Positions 18,724 to 27,464 are shown, counted from the stretch's first letter. The stretch is DNA of 64,000 bases from Bacteroidales bacterium (GCA_017961265.1 JAGCXN010000036.1:82311-146310), one strand, 5' to 3'. A program made the numbers and translations. Notes: generated by a model from the sequence alone, not told the origin.

Positions 18724-19842
18724 ATGCAAAAACGCCACCATCTAATCACCATAGTCCTTCTACTATCCATCTCTCTTTTAGCATCTTGCAAAAAAAAGCA
18801 AGATACCGCAACAAATGCCGACAGCACCCTGATTCTGAACGAGCAGTTAACCATCGAGTTCGCCCAAAAGATTGAAATGTCGGTGCTGAACGAAGCACCC
18901 GACTTCTTCGATAATGCTTTCGACAAGAAGCACATCCGTGAGGTGATTTCCGAAGCCAACAGCATCGTTGCCAGTGCCTTCGACACGAAATTCGGACGCG
19001 AAGCCTTTGACAACAACTTCCGTTACGGAACCTTCGCGGTTGCGGCGATACAGGACGGCGGTGACTTCCGCTACGTCAGCCACTACGAGAAAGAGGGTGA
19101 ACACCACGTCATCTTCCGTATTTTCAGAGATTTTTATCCAGAAATCTACGACTGTATTCTCGGCATCAGCGACAACAATGAAATCAAAATCAAAGAAGCG
19201 TACATCTATAATCTGTCATCGACCTTGTCCAACCTCGTGCTCCAGGACGTGCTGTACTGCACGATGATGAACACGGAGCCGGACGAAGCGGCTCGCGTGG
19301 TCACAACGGCAGAGGAACTATATGATGCCGGAAAATTTCGTCCATTATTACAGCATTTGCAGGACAACAAGGAAATCATCAAGGAGTATCCCTACTATAG
19401 TTTCTTTTACATACAGTCAATCAACGAGTTATCATCCAACTTCATCGCTGACTTGGAAAAGATGGAGGAGGACGGCATTGACGAGCGGTGCATCTTGGTC
19501 CACAAACTGATTTACTACACCAATATAGGAAAAGCGGATGCGGTAGAATCTGTGATTCAACAACTTATCGACTATACGGGCGAAGACCCGATATACTGGG
19601 TGTTTTACGGGAAAGCACTCGCCAACGGCAGCGATTGGGAGGGTGCTTTGAAAGCCTACAACAACGCCCAGCTCGCGATGCCCACCATCTGGGACATCTG
19701 GCAGGGGAAGCTTGACTGCCACTATCACCTCAACAACAAGGAGGCGTTCGACGAATGTCTGTCGCACGCAGAAGAACTCTTCGGAATGAGCGAGGTGGAA
19801 GTGAAGGAGTTTGTAAAGAAGGAGTACCCGAAGTTTAAATAG
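18724..19842 (+). CDS. Predicted lipoprotein, unknown function, helical repeats
   Basis: 372 residues. Lipoprotein signal LLLSISLLASCKKKQ (Cys22). The rest is a mixed domain to about residue 160, then helices with TPR-like spacing (VVTTAEELYDAGKFRPLLQH, YWVFYGKALANGSDWEGAL, DIWQGKLDCHYHL). I do not recognise the family. It starts 28 nt after the M16 peptidase and ends just before the convergent C10 protease gene. Confidence 0.75.
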   Translation: MQKRHHLITIVLLLSISLLASCKKKQDTATNADSTLILNEQLTIEFAQKIEMSVLNEAPDFFDNAFDKKHIREVISEANSIVASAFDTKFGREAFDNNFRYGTFAVAAIQDGGDFRYVSHYEKEGEHHVIFRIFRDFYPEIYDCILGISDNNEIKIKEAYIYNLSSTLSNLVLQDVLYCTMMNTEPDEAARVVTTAEELYDAGKFRPLLQHLQDNKEIIKEYPYYSFFYIQSINELSSNFIADLEKMEEDGIDERCILVHKLIYYTNIGKADAVESVIQQLIDYTGEDPIYWVFYGKALANGSDWEGALKAYNNAQLAMPTIWDIWQGKLDCHYHLNNKEAFDECLSHAEELFGMSEVEVKEFVKKEYPKFK

Positions 19843-19876
19843 AAAAGGGGATAGCCCTGTTCTCGCGTTTTACTGG

Positions 19877-21307
19877 CTAATTTTTGACAATCTTTCTTGT
19901 TTCGACACCTGTTTTGGAGACCAGTCGGAGAATGTAAGTACCTGCACTATAATTCGACAAGTCAACAGAGAATTCGTTTCCACCCACATTTTTATGGAAA
20001 AGAAGTTTCCCAAAGATGTCAAAGACCTGGAATTCCAGAACCGGTTGCGATTCAGCACGCACATATACACTTCCGTTGGTGGGATTAGGGAATACGTTGG
20101 CTTTTTTCCCACCCTGCTCGCCGATAGCGCTAGGCAATTCCGGCCCGCGGATGCCAATAATGATGGCGTGGTTGCTGTTGAACCCGTATGAACTGCAGTT
20201 GGTAAGCGCATAATAGCCGTTCTGCTGTCCGCCCCACCCCCAGTTGAAATGGAAATAGTTGTCGTCCTGGTAGCCATCGCACGTCCACACATGCCCGCCA
20301 TAGTTTCCGCTTCCGCCGTACATAAAAGGTGCACCCTCGTCAAGTTCGCCTTTCAGGTAGTTGAGCCACACCGACAAAGAGAGGTTCCCTCGCTCAATAT
20401 ACTGTACCGTAGTGGGATAACGAAAATAGGTGGAGAGGGCGGATACCATGTTGTTGGAGTTGGCCACACTCACGGACGGACCGTAATTCATATTGACGGA
20501 CACCCCGCAGTGATACAGCAGTGTGGCAATGGCTTCCACACAGCTATCTTCATGGTGTATTGCAGTGAGCTGGTCTGGCATATTTTCGTAATGATAGGTC
20601 GTTGCTCCAAAGTTAGCAGACAATGTGCCATAGTTGCTACTGTTGTAGGAGTGGCTGCCTATGCCGGTGGTTGGGAAATGCCAGTAGCGCATCACCTGAC
20701 CCATCACAATGGCGCCGCACCCCACAGCTGCATGGCCACCGTAGGCAGAGTTTCCGGTCGCATCAGCAGGACAAAGATCGTTGTAGTATTTGGTCTGGTT
20801 CCATTTGTTGTCGCCGAGCAACGGACCGACCACCACACTCCCATCTTTGGGTGCAGGAGCGTCTTCCGAAAGCAAAACTGCCCATTTTTGCTGGGCTACT
20901 TCATCGGCATACTGTTGGTTATCAACAACATATTGAATCTCTTCGGAATACCCATCCAGGAAGAAAAGGATATGGTCGGGCATGTCTTCGGTGACGAAAG
21001 GCCCCTCATCGGAGAAAGCCAGAATGGGCTGTACGCGGTCGTCGCCTGACACGATGACAAAGCCCTCCGTGCTGAAATTGACGACATAGAAACTGGGGCT
21101 GCCACCATTTTCACCTCGGAGCGAGGGAGCTGCGTATGCGATTGCGGGAGTGAGTGTTTCGAGAGTGCGGTGGTACTTCATGGCAAAGAAGCGGGCGGCA
21201 ACGGTGCGGGCAGTTGTTTCATCCACTGGTTTGGCGGACAAAGAGGCCGACAATATCAACAACAAGGTGAAGAGAATGGAAAATTTCGATTTCATAACCA
21301 GATTCAT
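19877..21307 (-). CDS. C10 family cysteine protease (streptopain-like) with T9SS sorting domain
   Basis: 476 residues. A signal peptide is followed by a Spi/pro-domain (about 28-145), then the C10 catalytic domain: Cys197 in AVGCGAIVMGQVMRYWHFP, His339 in YGGHVWTCDGY and the family motif FHFNWGWGGQQNGYY. The last ~80 residues are a type A T9SS C-terminal domain (VFPNPTNGSVYV, then DIFGKLLFHK, then YSAGTYILRL). It is therefore probably secreted through T9SS and attached to or released from the cell surface, like the C10 proteases PrtT and interpain. Start may be ATG 21307 or 21295. The -7 box at 21374-21381 drives it. Confidence 0.92.
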   Translation of the reverse strand: MNLVMKSKFSILFTLLLILSASLSAKPVDETTARTVAARFFAMKYHRTLETLTPAIAYAAPSLRGENGGSPSFYVVNFSTEGFVIVSGDDRVQPILAFSDEGPFVTEDMPDHILFFLDGYSEEIQYVVDNQQYADEVAQQKWAVLLSEDAPAPKDGSVVVGPLLGDNKWNQTKYYNDLCPADATGNSAYGGHAAVGCGAIVMGQVMRYWHFPTTGIGSHSYNSSNYGTLSANFGATTYHYENMPDQLTAIHHEDSCVEAIATLLYHCGVSVNMNYGPSVSVANSNNMVSALSTYFRYPTTVQYIERGNLSLSVWLNYLKGELDEGAPFMYGGSGNYGGHVWTCDGYQDDNYFHFNWGWGGQQNGYYALTNCSSYGFNSNHAIIIGIRGPELPSAIGEQGGKKANVFPNPTNGSVYVRAESQPVLEFQVFDIFGKLLFHKNVGGNEFSVDLSNYSAGTYILRLVSKTGVETRKIVKN

Positions 21308-21373
21308 TTAATTCATCAATAAAATCAAGCCAATGCTGAAAGCGATTCTTTTCATAAAAGTATTTTAAGCGTG

Positions 21374-21381
21374 CAAAAGTA
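21374..21381 (-). promoter_or_regulatory. -7 promoter element for the C10 protease gene
   Basis: The minus strand reads TACTTTTG followed by CACGC, matching TAnnTTTG. Confidence 0.6.
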
Positions 21382-21436
21382 CGATTTTTTGTGTTGTCAC
21401 ACTGCAATGCACCTTTGGAATTTGCCATAAAAGTTG

Positions 21437-21444
21437 TACTTTTG
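21437..21444 (+). promoter_or_regulatory. -7 promoter element for the kinase/RapZ-C gene
   Basis: TACTTTTG followed by CACTC, with a TTTG at about -33. It is 16 nt before the ATG at 21460. The divergent protease promoter is 56 nt away. Confidence 0.65.
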
Positions 21445-21459
21445 CACTCTTGAAAAAAT

Positions 21460-22908
21460 ATGCTTATGGACATCCAGCAACTCACTACCCTCACCGCTCG
21501 ATGCACCGGAAAATCCGTGGAACGCACGGAACAGCTGGCGCAGTCCGGCTCGCACCGCGTGTATGTGCGGCTCTTCCTTGACGACGGCACTACACTGATG
21601 GGGGCGTTCAACGACGACATCAAAGAGAACGAGGCTTTCTTCGCCTTCACTGATTTTTTCAACAAAGAGCATCTCAACGTGCCGAAAGTGCTGGCCATCA
21701 GTGATGACCGGATGCACTACATCCAGAACGACCTCGGCAACGAGACCCTGTTTTCGTACCTCACCCGCCGCAAGGAGGAGACCGGCACACTTCCGGACGA
21801 TGTGCTGGAATACTTCCGCAAGGCACTACGACAACTCCCTCTTTTCCAGCTGTGTGGAAAGAAAGACTTTGACTTTTCCGTCTGCTACCCCTCCCCTGCC
21901 TTCGACCGCCAGTCGATGCAGTGGGACCTCAACTATTTCAAGTACTATTTCCTGAAACTGGCTTACATCCCGTTTGACGAACAGGCTTTGGAAAACGATT
22001 TCAAGACGTTGGAAGACAATCTTTTGGAAGCTGGACAGGACTTTTTCCTTTACCGTGATTTCCAGTCGCGGAACATTATGTTGAAGGACGGAGACGTATA
22101 TTTTATTGATTATCAGGGCGGACGAAAGGGGGCACTGCAATACGACCTCGCCTCGCTGCTGTACCAGGCGAAGGCGGGCCTCCCCGACACGCTCCGGGAA
22201 GAGCTGCTGGACTTCTACCTCAACGAGCTAACGAAGCACCTCACCATTGACCGCGGGCTGTTCCGCAAGCACTACTATTTATATGTACTCATCCGGCAGC
22301 TGCAGGTGCTGGGGGCTTACGGCTACCGCGGGTATTACGAGAAGAAGTCGCACTTCCTCCAGAGCATCCCGCCGGCCGTGGAGAATATCCGCACCCTGTT
22401 GGACAAAGGACTGATTTCCGTGGAGCTGCCCGAACTCACGGCGGTGCTCCGCGCCATCACCGCCATCGACTGGGCGGCGAAAACCCGTCCGAAACCCGCC
22501 GCCGACGGCAAGCTCACCGTCACCGTCAACAGCTTCTCGTTCAGGAAAGGGATTCCCGAGGATCCGTCCGGCAACGGCGGCGGCTTCGTGTTCGACTGCC
22601 GCATCCTGCCCAACCCGGGACGGGAGCCGCAGTACCGCTCAATGACCGGCATGGACCGCCCCGTCATTGACTACCTCGAGCAATATCCGGAGGTGGAGCA
22701 ATTCAAGCAGCACCTGTTCGCGCTGGCCGACATGGGCGTGGACAATTACCTCGAACGGAAATTCACCAGCCTCACCCTCAGCTGCGGCTGCACGGGGGGC
22801 CAGCACCGCTCGGTCTATTTCGCCCAAAGCATCGCTGACCACCTGCGGGTAAAATACCCAGACGTCAACGTGGTGCTGGTGCATCGGGAACAGGGTAATA
22901 GGGTATAG
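21460..22908 (+). CDS. Aminoglycoside-phosphotransferase-like kinase fused to RapZ C-terminal domain
   Basis: 482 residues. Residues 1-320 are an APH/AmgK-type kinase: LFLDDGTTLMGAF near 32, catalytic loop YRDFQSRNIML (near 198) and metal-binding FIDYQGGRKGALQYDLASLL (near 215). Residues 345-482 match RapZ-C: TVNSFSFRKGIP, FDCRILPNPG, TGMDRPVIDYL and SCGCTGGQHRSVY. RapZ-C senses glucosamine-6-phosphate in enterobacteria. AmgK kinases phosphorylate MurNAc/GlcNAc at C1. I infer an amino-sugar 1-kinase with a built-in sugar-phosphate sensor. A MurU-like nucleotidyltransferase is 2.7 kb downstream and NamZ is in the same window. Substrate is not proven. The 3' end runs into a heptamer array. Confidence 0.85.
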   Translation: MLMDIQQLTTLTARCTGKSVERTEQLAQSGSHRVYVRLFLDDGTTLMGAFNDDIKENEAFFAFTDFFNKEHLNVPKVLAISDDRMHYIQNDLGNETLFSYLTRRKEETGTLPDDVLEYFRKALRQLPLFQLCGKKDFDFSVCYPSPAFDRQSMQWDLNYFKYYFLKLAYIPFDEQALENDFKTLEDNLLEAGQDFFLYRDFQSRNIMLKDGDVYFIDYQGGRKGALQYDLASLLYQAKAGLPDTLREELLDFYLNELTKHLTIDRGLFRKHYYLYVLIRQLQVLGAYGYRGYYEKKSHFLQSIPPAVENIRTLLDKGLISVELPELTAVLRAITAIDWAAKTRPKPAADGKLTVTVNSFSFRKGIPEDPSGNGGGFVFDCRILPNPGREPQYRSMTGMDRPVIDYLEQYPEVEQFKQHLFALADMGVDNYLERKFTSLTLSCGCTGGQHRSVYFAQSIADHLRVKYPDVNVVLVHREQGNRV

Positions 22909-22930
22909 GAAATAGGAAATAGGAATTAGG
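22889..22930. repeat. Heptamer-like array (TAGGAAA/TAGGAAT)
   Basis: GGTAATAGGGTATAGGAAAT continues as near-7-nt repeats across the stop codon of the kinase/RapZ-C gene. Confidence 0.55.
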
Positions 22931-22954
22931 TGTCGGGGATTTGATATGACGTAA

Positions 22955-22980
22955 TGTAGAGACGCGATTCATCGCGTCTC
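22955..22980. repeat. Dispersed GTAGAGAC palindromic element, copy 2
   Basis: GTAGAGACGCGAT and ATCGCGTCTC form a perfect 10-bp hairpin (22959-22968 with 22971-22980). There is no following T-run, so it is not a standard terminator. The GTAGAGAC edge is shared with 15658-15681 (minus). Confidence 0.65.
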
Positions 22981-22998
22981 CCGATGAACCGACGCAGA

Positions 22999-23055
22999 TG
23001 GTAAAAGGTAGAAGGTAGAAGGTAAAAGGTAGAAGGTATGAGGTAACAGGTTAAT
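22999..23055. repeat. GGTAGAA/GGTAAAA heptamer array
   Basis: Five or more tandem near-identical 7-mers (GGTAAAA GGTAGAA GGTAGAA GGTAAAA GGTAGAA) between two genes. A shorter version lies at 24954-24978. Confidence 0.75.
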
Positions 23056-23073
23056 GGTGTTTCAGTAATCCGA

Positions 23074-23631
23074 TTGCATAAAATGATAGTACTGTCTCGT
23101 AGTCATCCGGAACGCAGGTCTGTGGTTTTCACCTCTTTTTTAGGGCTGATCAGTTGCTTTTTTTTATTCTCTTATCTTGCCTATTATGTTGAACACTTAA
23201 TTTGCAGCTACAAGACATTCAGCGCAATGGATTATTTCACTTTTGTATTGTGTATTGTCTTGGGATGTTTGATTGGTTGTCCGATTGTCCTTTATTTAAT
23301 AGGAGAAATAATTTGGCAGGTCAAAGGAGAAGAAATAATCCAGTATGACGAAAAATATCTTTACATAGTCAACAACGGACGTATTTTGGGCAAAACAAAG
23401 AAAATCCGATGGAGCAACATCAAAAACGTTGAATTGGCAAAACTTTCTCACTATGAACAGTTTATCGTCCACTTTAGCGTTGCTGGAGATATTGATGAAC
23501 GACTCCTGATTTCACGTTATAAGGGGTTGAAAATCTATTGCGGTGTCAATTTAAGCAAAGACAAATGTGTGGAAATGGTTGAGACATTGCAAGAACTGAC
23601 CAATCTGAAATCAAGAGTTCCCACTCCATAA
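23074..23631 (+). CDS. Two-helix membrane protein with PH-like cytoplasmic domain, unknown
   Basis: 185 residues. Two hydrophobic helices (about 18-42 and 54-80) are followed by a beta-rich region (EEIIQYDEKYLYIVNNGRILGKTKKIRWSNIKNVEL, given here only as the span near 88-125) typical of bacterial PH-like or YcxB-like domains. No family name is certain. Codon use is more AT-rich than its neighbours pgk and the kinase/RapZ gene. A similar architecture occurs at 44563-45093. Confidence 0.65.
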   Translation: MHKMIVLSRSHPERRSVVFTSFLGLISCFFLFSYLAYYVEHLICSYKTFSAMDYFTFVLCIVLGCLIGCPIVLYLIGEIIWQVKGEEIIQYDEKYLYIVNNGRILGKTKKIRWSNIKNVELAKLSHYEQFIVHFSVAGDIDERLLISRYKGLKIYCGVNLSKDKCVEMVETLQELTNLKSRVPTP

Positions 23632-23706
23632 TTCCCAACCTCCATAACTCAAAATCCTGTCAGTTTTCAAGTCTAAATTTTCAACTTTCAATTCTCAATT
23701 TATTTG

Positions 23707-23714
23707 TACCTTTG
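23707..23714 (+). promoter_or_regulatory. -7 promoter element for pgk
   Basis: TACCTTTG followed by CCCC, 43 nt before the pgk ATG. Confidence 0.65.
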
Positions 23715-23756
23715 CCCCATTGTTTTTGAATTATCGAATCATTAAAATATACCATT

Positions 23757-24953
23757 ATGAAATCCATCAACGAGGCCCAGATGAAGGGCAAAAGAGTCTT
23801 AGTAAGAGTGGACTACAATGTTCCGCTGAACGAGCAGTTTGAGGTGACCGACGCCACCCGCATCATCCGCACCATCGACACGGTGAAGAAGATCACCGGC
23901 GAGGGCGGCATCGCCATCCTGATGTCGCATCTGGGCCGTCCGAAGGGCGTGGCCAGCGACAAATTCTCCCTGAAACACATTGTGGGCAAGGCATCGGAAG
24001 TGCTCGGCACGCCCGTCACCTTCCTCGGCGACGTGCTGGACGCAGAGACTGAAAAGCGCGTGGCCGCCCTGAAACCGGGCGACGTGGCCCTGCTCGAGAA
24101 CCTCCGCTTCCACAACGAAGAGGAAGGCGGCGACGAGAATTTCGCCAAAGCCATTGCCCGCCTCGGTGACCTGTACGTCAACGACGCGTTCGGCACAGCA
24201 CACCGCGCCCACGCCTCCACCGCCACCATCACCAAATTCTTCCCGGGAAAATGCTACGCCGGCTACCTGCTGTACGAGGAGGCCTCCAACCTCGACCTCG
24301 TGCTCAACAACGCGGCGCACCCCTTCACCGCCATCATCGGCGGCAGCAAGATTTCCACCAAGCTGAACATCATCACCTTCCTTTTGGAAAAGGTTGACAA
24401 TCTGATTATTGCAGGTGGAATGAGCTACACTTTCCTCCACGCGATGGGCGTCAAAATCGGCAACTCCCTCCTCGAAGAGGATATGATTCCCGTGGCCAAG
24501 GAGATCATCAACAAGGCACACCTGAAGGGCGTGGACATCTACTTCCCCATCGACAACATCTGCGCCGACAAGTTCGACAACAACGCCAACCAGTACATCA
24601 CCACGCACAACGACATCCCCGAAGGCTGGGAAGGCATGGACATCGGTCCCCGCACCATCCAGAAATTCGCCTCCATCATCAAGACCGCCAAGACGATCCT
24701 GTGGAACGGCCCCGTCGGCGTCTATGAGTTCCCGAACTTCGAGAACGGCACCCACTCCGTGGCCCTCTGCGTGTCGGTAGCCACCATCTCCGGCGCGTTC
24801 TCCCTCATTGGCGGCGGCGACTCCATCGCGGCCATCAACAACTACCACCTCGCTGACTACGTCTCCTACATCAGCACCGGCGGCGGCGCCATGTTGGAAT
24901 ACCTCGAAGGCAAGGAACTCCCCGGCATCAAAGCATTAAACGAGGATAAATAA
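23757..24953 (+). CDS. pgk: Phosphoglycerate kinase
   Basis: 398 residues, normal for the family. Signatures: GKRVLVRVDYNVPLN (13-27), SHLGRPKG (59-66), NLRFHNEEEGG near 114, AFGTAHRAHAS near 145, AIIGGSKISTKL near 194 and the C-terminal nucleotide loop GGGDSIAAI near 354. It catalyses 1,3-bisphosphoglycerate plus ADP to 3-phosphoglycerate plus ATP. It is flanked by repeats on both sides and has its own promoter, so it appears to be monocistronic or the first gene of its unit. Confidence 0.97.
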   Translation: MKSINEAQMKGKRVLVRVDYNVPLNEQFEVTDATRIIRTIDTVKKITGEGGIAILMSHLGRPKGVASDKFSLKHIVGKASEVLGTPVTFLGDVLDAETEKRVAALKPGDVALLENLRFHNEEEGGDENFAKAIARLGDLYVNDAFGTAHRAHASTATITKFFPGKCYAGYLLYEEASNLDLVLNNAAHPFTAIIGGSKISTKLNIITFLLEKVDNLIIAGGMSYTFLHAMGVKIGNSLLEEDMIPVAKEIINKAHLKGVDIYFPIDNICADKFDNNANQYITTHNDIPEGWEGMDIGPRTIQKFASIIKTAKTILWNGPVGVYEFPNFENGTHSVALCVSVATISGAFSLIGGGDSIAAINNYHLADYVSYISTGGGAMLEYLEGKELPGIKALNEDK

Positions 24954-25032
24954 CCGTAGAAGGTAAAAGGTAAAGGGTTTCATTTCTTTCAAAATTAATG
25001 AACCTGATAAACTTTCAAACTTGATAAACTTG

Positions 25033-25614
25033 ATGAACCAAGTAGTATATTTTGCACACGAAACCGCAATAATTGACGAGGGGTGCCAGATTGGCGCAGG
25101 GGCGAAAATCTGGCATTTCTCGCATATTATGCCCCATTGCGTGATTGGCGAGCGGTGCAACATCGGCCAGAACGTGGTGATTTCGCCGGAGGTGGTGCTG
25201 GGCAACAACGTCAAGATCCAGAACAACGTGTCGGTTTATACTGGCGTGACGTGCGAGGACGACGTGTTCCTCGGGCCGTCGATGGTGTTCACCAATGTCA
25301 CCAACCCGCGGAGTGCGGTGAACCGGCGCAACCAGTACGCCAAGACGCACGTCGGAAAAGGCGCGACCATCGGGGCCAACGCCACGGTGGTATGCGGGCA
25401 CGACATCGGCGCCTTCGCCTTCATCGGGGCGGGTGCCGTGGTGACGAAGACCATCCCGCCGTACGCGCTCGTGGTGGGCAACCCCTCCCGCCAGATCGGC
25501 TGGATGAGCGAGTACGGACACCGGCTCCAGTTCGACAAGGACGGTTTTGCCACCTGTCCCGAAAGCGGCGAACGCTACCAGCTGAAGGACGGAAAAGTCA
25601 CTAAAATAGAGTAA
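25033..25614 (+). CDS. WbpD/WlbB-like nucleotide-sugar N-acetyltransferase (left-handed beta-helix)
   Basis: 193 residues from ATG 25033. An upstream TTG at 25021 would add four residues and is less likely. Hexapeptide repeats fill residues 10-155 (IGAGAKIWHFSHIM, VVLGNNVKIQNNVSVY, IGANATVVCGHDIG). SMVFTNVTNPRS near 85 is typical of the WbpD/WlbB branch, which acetylates UDP-2-acetamido-3-amino-2,3-dideoxy-glucuronate for surface polysaccharides. The exact acceptor is inferred. The next gene, a nucleotidyltransferase, starts 1 nt after the stop, so they form an operon. Confidence 0.82.
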   Translation: MNQVVYFAHETAIIDEGCQIGAGAKIWHFSHIMPHCVIGERCNIGQNVVISPEVVLGNNVKIQNNVSVYTGVTCEDDVFLGPSMVFTNVTNPRSAVNRRNQYAKTHVGKGATIGANATVVCGHDIGAFAFIGAGAVVTKTIPPYALVVGNPSRQIGWMSEYGHRLQFDKDGFATCPESGERYQLKDGKVTKIE

Positions 25615-25615
25615 G

Positions 25616-26359
25616 ATGCAGCACGACAACGGAAACATCTGTGCGATGGTGTTCGCCGCGGGGCTCGGCACGCGCTTGTACCCGCTGACGCAGGACCGTC
25701 CGAAGGCATTGGTCGAGATCCACGGAAAGACACTGTTGGAGACCGTCATCCAGCGGATCATCGGCAGCGGCATCCGCCAGATTGTCGTCAACGTGCACCA
25801 TTTCAGCGGGCTGATAAAGGAGTACCTCGCCACGCACCCGTTCGATGCCGACATCCGGATTTCGGACGAGACGGACTTTCTGTTGGACACGGGCGGCGGA
25901 CTCAAGTTCGCAGAACCGCTGTTCGGCAGTGCCGACCATATCCTGCTACACAACGTGGACATTTTGTCCGACATCAACCTCAACCAGCTGATTGAACAGC
26001 ACATAACGAACAACGCCATCGCCACCTTGGCGGTGCGCGAGCGTGTGACGTCGCGTTACCTCATCTTTGAGCGTGCGACGATGCGACTGTGCGGGTGGGA
26101 GAATGTCAAGACGGGCGAAAAAAGGATGGAAGTGCCTTGTACCGACGGGGTTCCGTTAGGATTCAGCGGCATCCACGTAGTGCGGCGCGACATCCTCGAC
26201 CACATCCCCTCGGGACAGAAGCTCTCGATGACCCCGCTCTACCTCGACCTTGCGGCACAGCACCCCATCTACGGGTATCTGCACCAGAACGACCAATGGA
26301 TGGACGTGGGCAAGTACGACGACGTCGTCAAGCTCCAGAATCAGGACAAGTATTTGTAA
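25616..26359 (+). CDS. Sugar-1-phosphate nucleotidyltransferase (MurU-like)
   Basis: 247 residues. The nucleotide loop is MVFAAGLGTRLYPLTQDRPKAL (5' part, residues 11-30) with the GxGTRL-x-PKAL signature. Further landmarks are DTGGGLKFA near 90, HNVDIL near 111 and MDVGKYDDV near 229. The short single-domain form and the D-T-G-G-G motif resemble MurU (MurNAc-1-phosphate uridylyltransferase) and heptose-1-phosphate enzymes. MurU would follow NamZ and an AmgK-like kinase in wall recycling, and both have candidates in this window. It is coupled to the preceding N-acetyltransferase, which might instead imply a surface-sugar role. It converges with and overlaps the DUF1294 gene by 19 nt. Confidence 0.8.
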   Translation: MQHDNGNICAMVFAAGLGTRLYPLTQDRPKALVEIHGKTLLETVIQRIIGSGIRQIVVNVHHFSGLIKEYLATHPFDADIRISDETDFLLDTGGGLKFAEPLFGSADHILLHNVDILSDINLNQLIEQHITNNAIATLAVRERVTSRYLIFERATMRLCGWENVKTGEKRMEVPCTDGVPLGFSGIHVVRRDILDHIPSGQKLSMTPLYLDLAAQHPIYGYLHQNDQWMDVGKYDDVVKLQNQDKYL

Positions 26360-26613
26360 AAACAGATTACGGCAACTATCTGGGCAACAAGAATCAAAGG
26401 CACGCCAACGGTAAATTTGGCGTGCTTTGTTTTATGCCGGAAGAGAAGCATCGCGAGCAATGCGCCGACACTTCCCCCGATGGCGGCAAAACCCATCAGC
26501 ACGGATTCGGGAATGCGCCACGCCTTCCGTATGGCACGGTGTTTGTCGATGGCGTAAAGTAAAAATGTTATCAGATTGATTATTAGCAGATAAGCAAGAA
26601 GATAACGTACCAT
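26341..26613 (-). CDS. DUF1294 small membrane protein
   Basis: 90 residues from ATG 26613. An upstream in-frame ATG would run into the SDR gene. Three or four helices, with the family pattern YAIDKHRAIRKAWRIPE after the first helix, GGSVGALLAMLLFRHKTKH in the middle and a final helix. DUF1294 proteins have no known function. It follows the SDR gene after 28 nt. Confidence 0.82.
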   Translation of the reverse strand: MVRYLLAYLLIINLITFLLYAIDKHRAIRKAWRIPESVLMGFAAIGGSVGALLAMLLFRHKTKHAKFTVGVPLILVAQIVAVICFYKYLS

Positions 26614-26641
26614 AACGTCTTCAAATTTCAGAAAAACTCCG

Positions 26642-27397
26642 TCATTTACGCACGATGACGCTACCGCTACCTTGGTGGGTGGCAAGGATGAGCACCTCGG
26701 CGATCTGCACATGTGCGGGGGCATTAGCGGCATAGACAGCTACGTCGGCGATATCGTCACCCGTTAGGGGCTTGATGCCTTTATAGACATTGGCAGCGCG
26801 CTCTGTATCACCATGAAAACGGGTGTTGCTGAAGTTGGTCTCCACAAGTCCAGGCTTAAGGTTCGTCACACGGACGGCGCTGCTGGCCACATCAAGGCGC
26901 AACCCGTCGGTCAGTGTCTTCACCGCCGACTTGGTGGCGCAATAGACATTGCCATTGGAGTAAGCGGCGTCTCCAGCCACGGAGCCAATATTGATGATGT
27001 GGCCGCGATCGCGCGCCACCATGCCTGGCACAATGAGGCGCGTCATCGTGAGCAGTCCCTTGATGTTAGTGTCGATCATCGTCTCCCAATCATCAAAACT
27101 GCCCTCATACTCAGGTTCCAGTCCGAGCGCCAAACCGGCATTGTTCACCAGCACATCGATTTCTCGCCACTCTTCGGGCAGACTGTGAACACATCGGGTG
27201 GCCTGTTCACGGTCGCGCACATCAAAAACCAGTGTCGTCACCTGCGTACCCTTGTCGGCCAGCTCCTTACGGATTTCCTCAAGACGCTGCCCATTACGAC
27301 CAGTCAGGATCAGTTTATCGCCATTTTCAGCAAATTTTCTTGCGCAGCCCAACCCAATACCGCTGGTAGCGCCAGTAATCATCACAATTTTGTTCAT
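26642..27397 (-). CDS. Short-chain dehydrogenase/reductase (YdfG-like)
   Basis: 251 residues. NAD(P)-binding TGATSGIGLGCARKF (8-22), LVNNAGLAL near 86, catalytic Ser in NIGSVAGDAAYSNG and Y-x3-K in VYCATKSAVKT. The C-terminal region with LVETNFSNTRFHGD resembles YdfG, an NADP-dependent 3-hydroxy acid dehydrogenase. The substrate is a family-level inference. It has its own minus-strand -7 box (27436-27443), divergent from the macrodomain-like gene. Confidence 0.92.
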   Translation of the reverse strand: MNKIVMITGATSGIGLGCARKFAENGDKLILTGRNGQRLEEIRKELADKGTQVTTLVFDVRDREQATRCVHSLPEEWREIDVLVNNAGLALGLEPEYEGSFDDWETMIDTNIKGLLTMTRLIVPGMVARDRGHIINIGSVAGDAAYSNGNVYCATKSAVKTLTDGLRLDVASSAVRVTNLKPGLVETNFSNTRFHGDTERAANVYKGIKPLTGDDIADVAVYAANAPAHVQIAEVLILATHQGSGSVIVRK

Positions 27398-27435
27398 ATT
27401 TAAAAAGTTAAGTAACTATGATAGTAATGCGGTGG

Positions 27436-27443
27436 CAAAAATA
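27436..27443 (-). promoter_or_regulatory. -7 promoter element for the SDR gene
   Basis: The minus strand reads TATTTTTG followed by CCACC. It is 39 nt before the SDR start and 13 nt from the oppositely oriented plus-strand box. Confidence 0.6.
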
Positions 27444-27456
27444 ATCAAAATTTGAG

Positions 27457-27464
27457 TACCTTTG
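27457..27464 (+). promoter_or_regulatory. -7 promoter element for the macrodomain-like gene
   Basis: TACCTTTG followed by CAGC, 53 nt before the ATG at 27518. Confidence 0.6.

Noticed and set aside
22999-23055. CRISPR-like array
   Set aside because: Units are 7 nt with no spacers and no cas genes are nearby.
26401-26424. Possible terminator hairpin CACGCCAA/TTGGCGTG after the MurU-like gene
   Set aside because: It lies inside the DUF1294 coding sequence and has only a weak T-run, so it may be coincidence. Convergent overlap makes a shared terminator possible but unproven.
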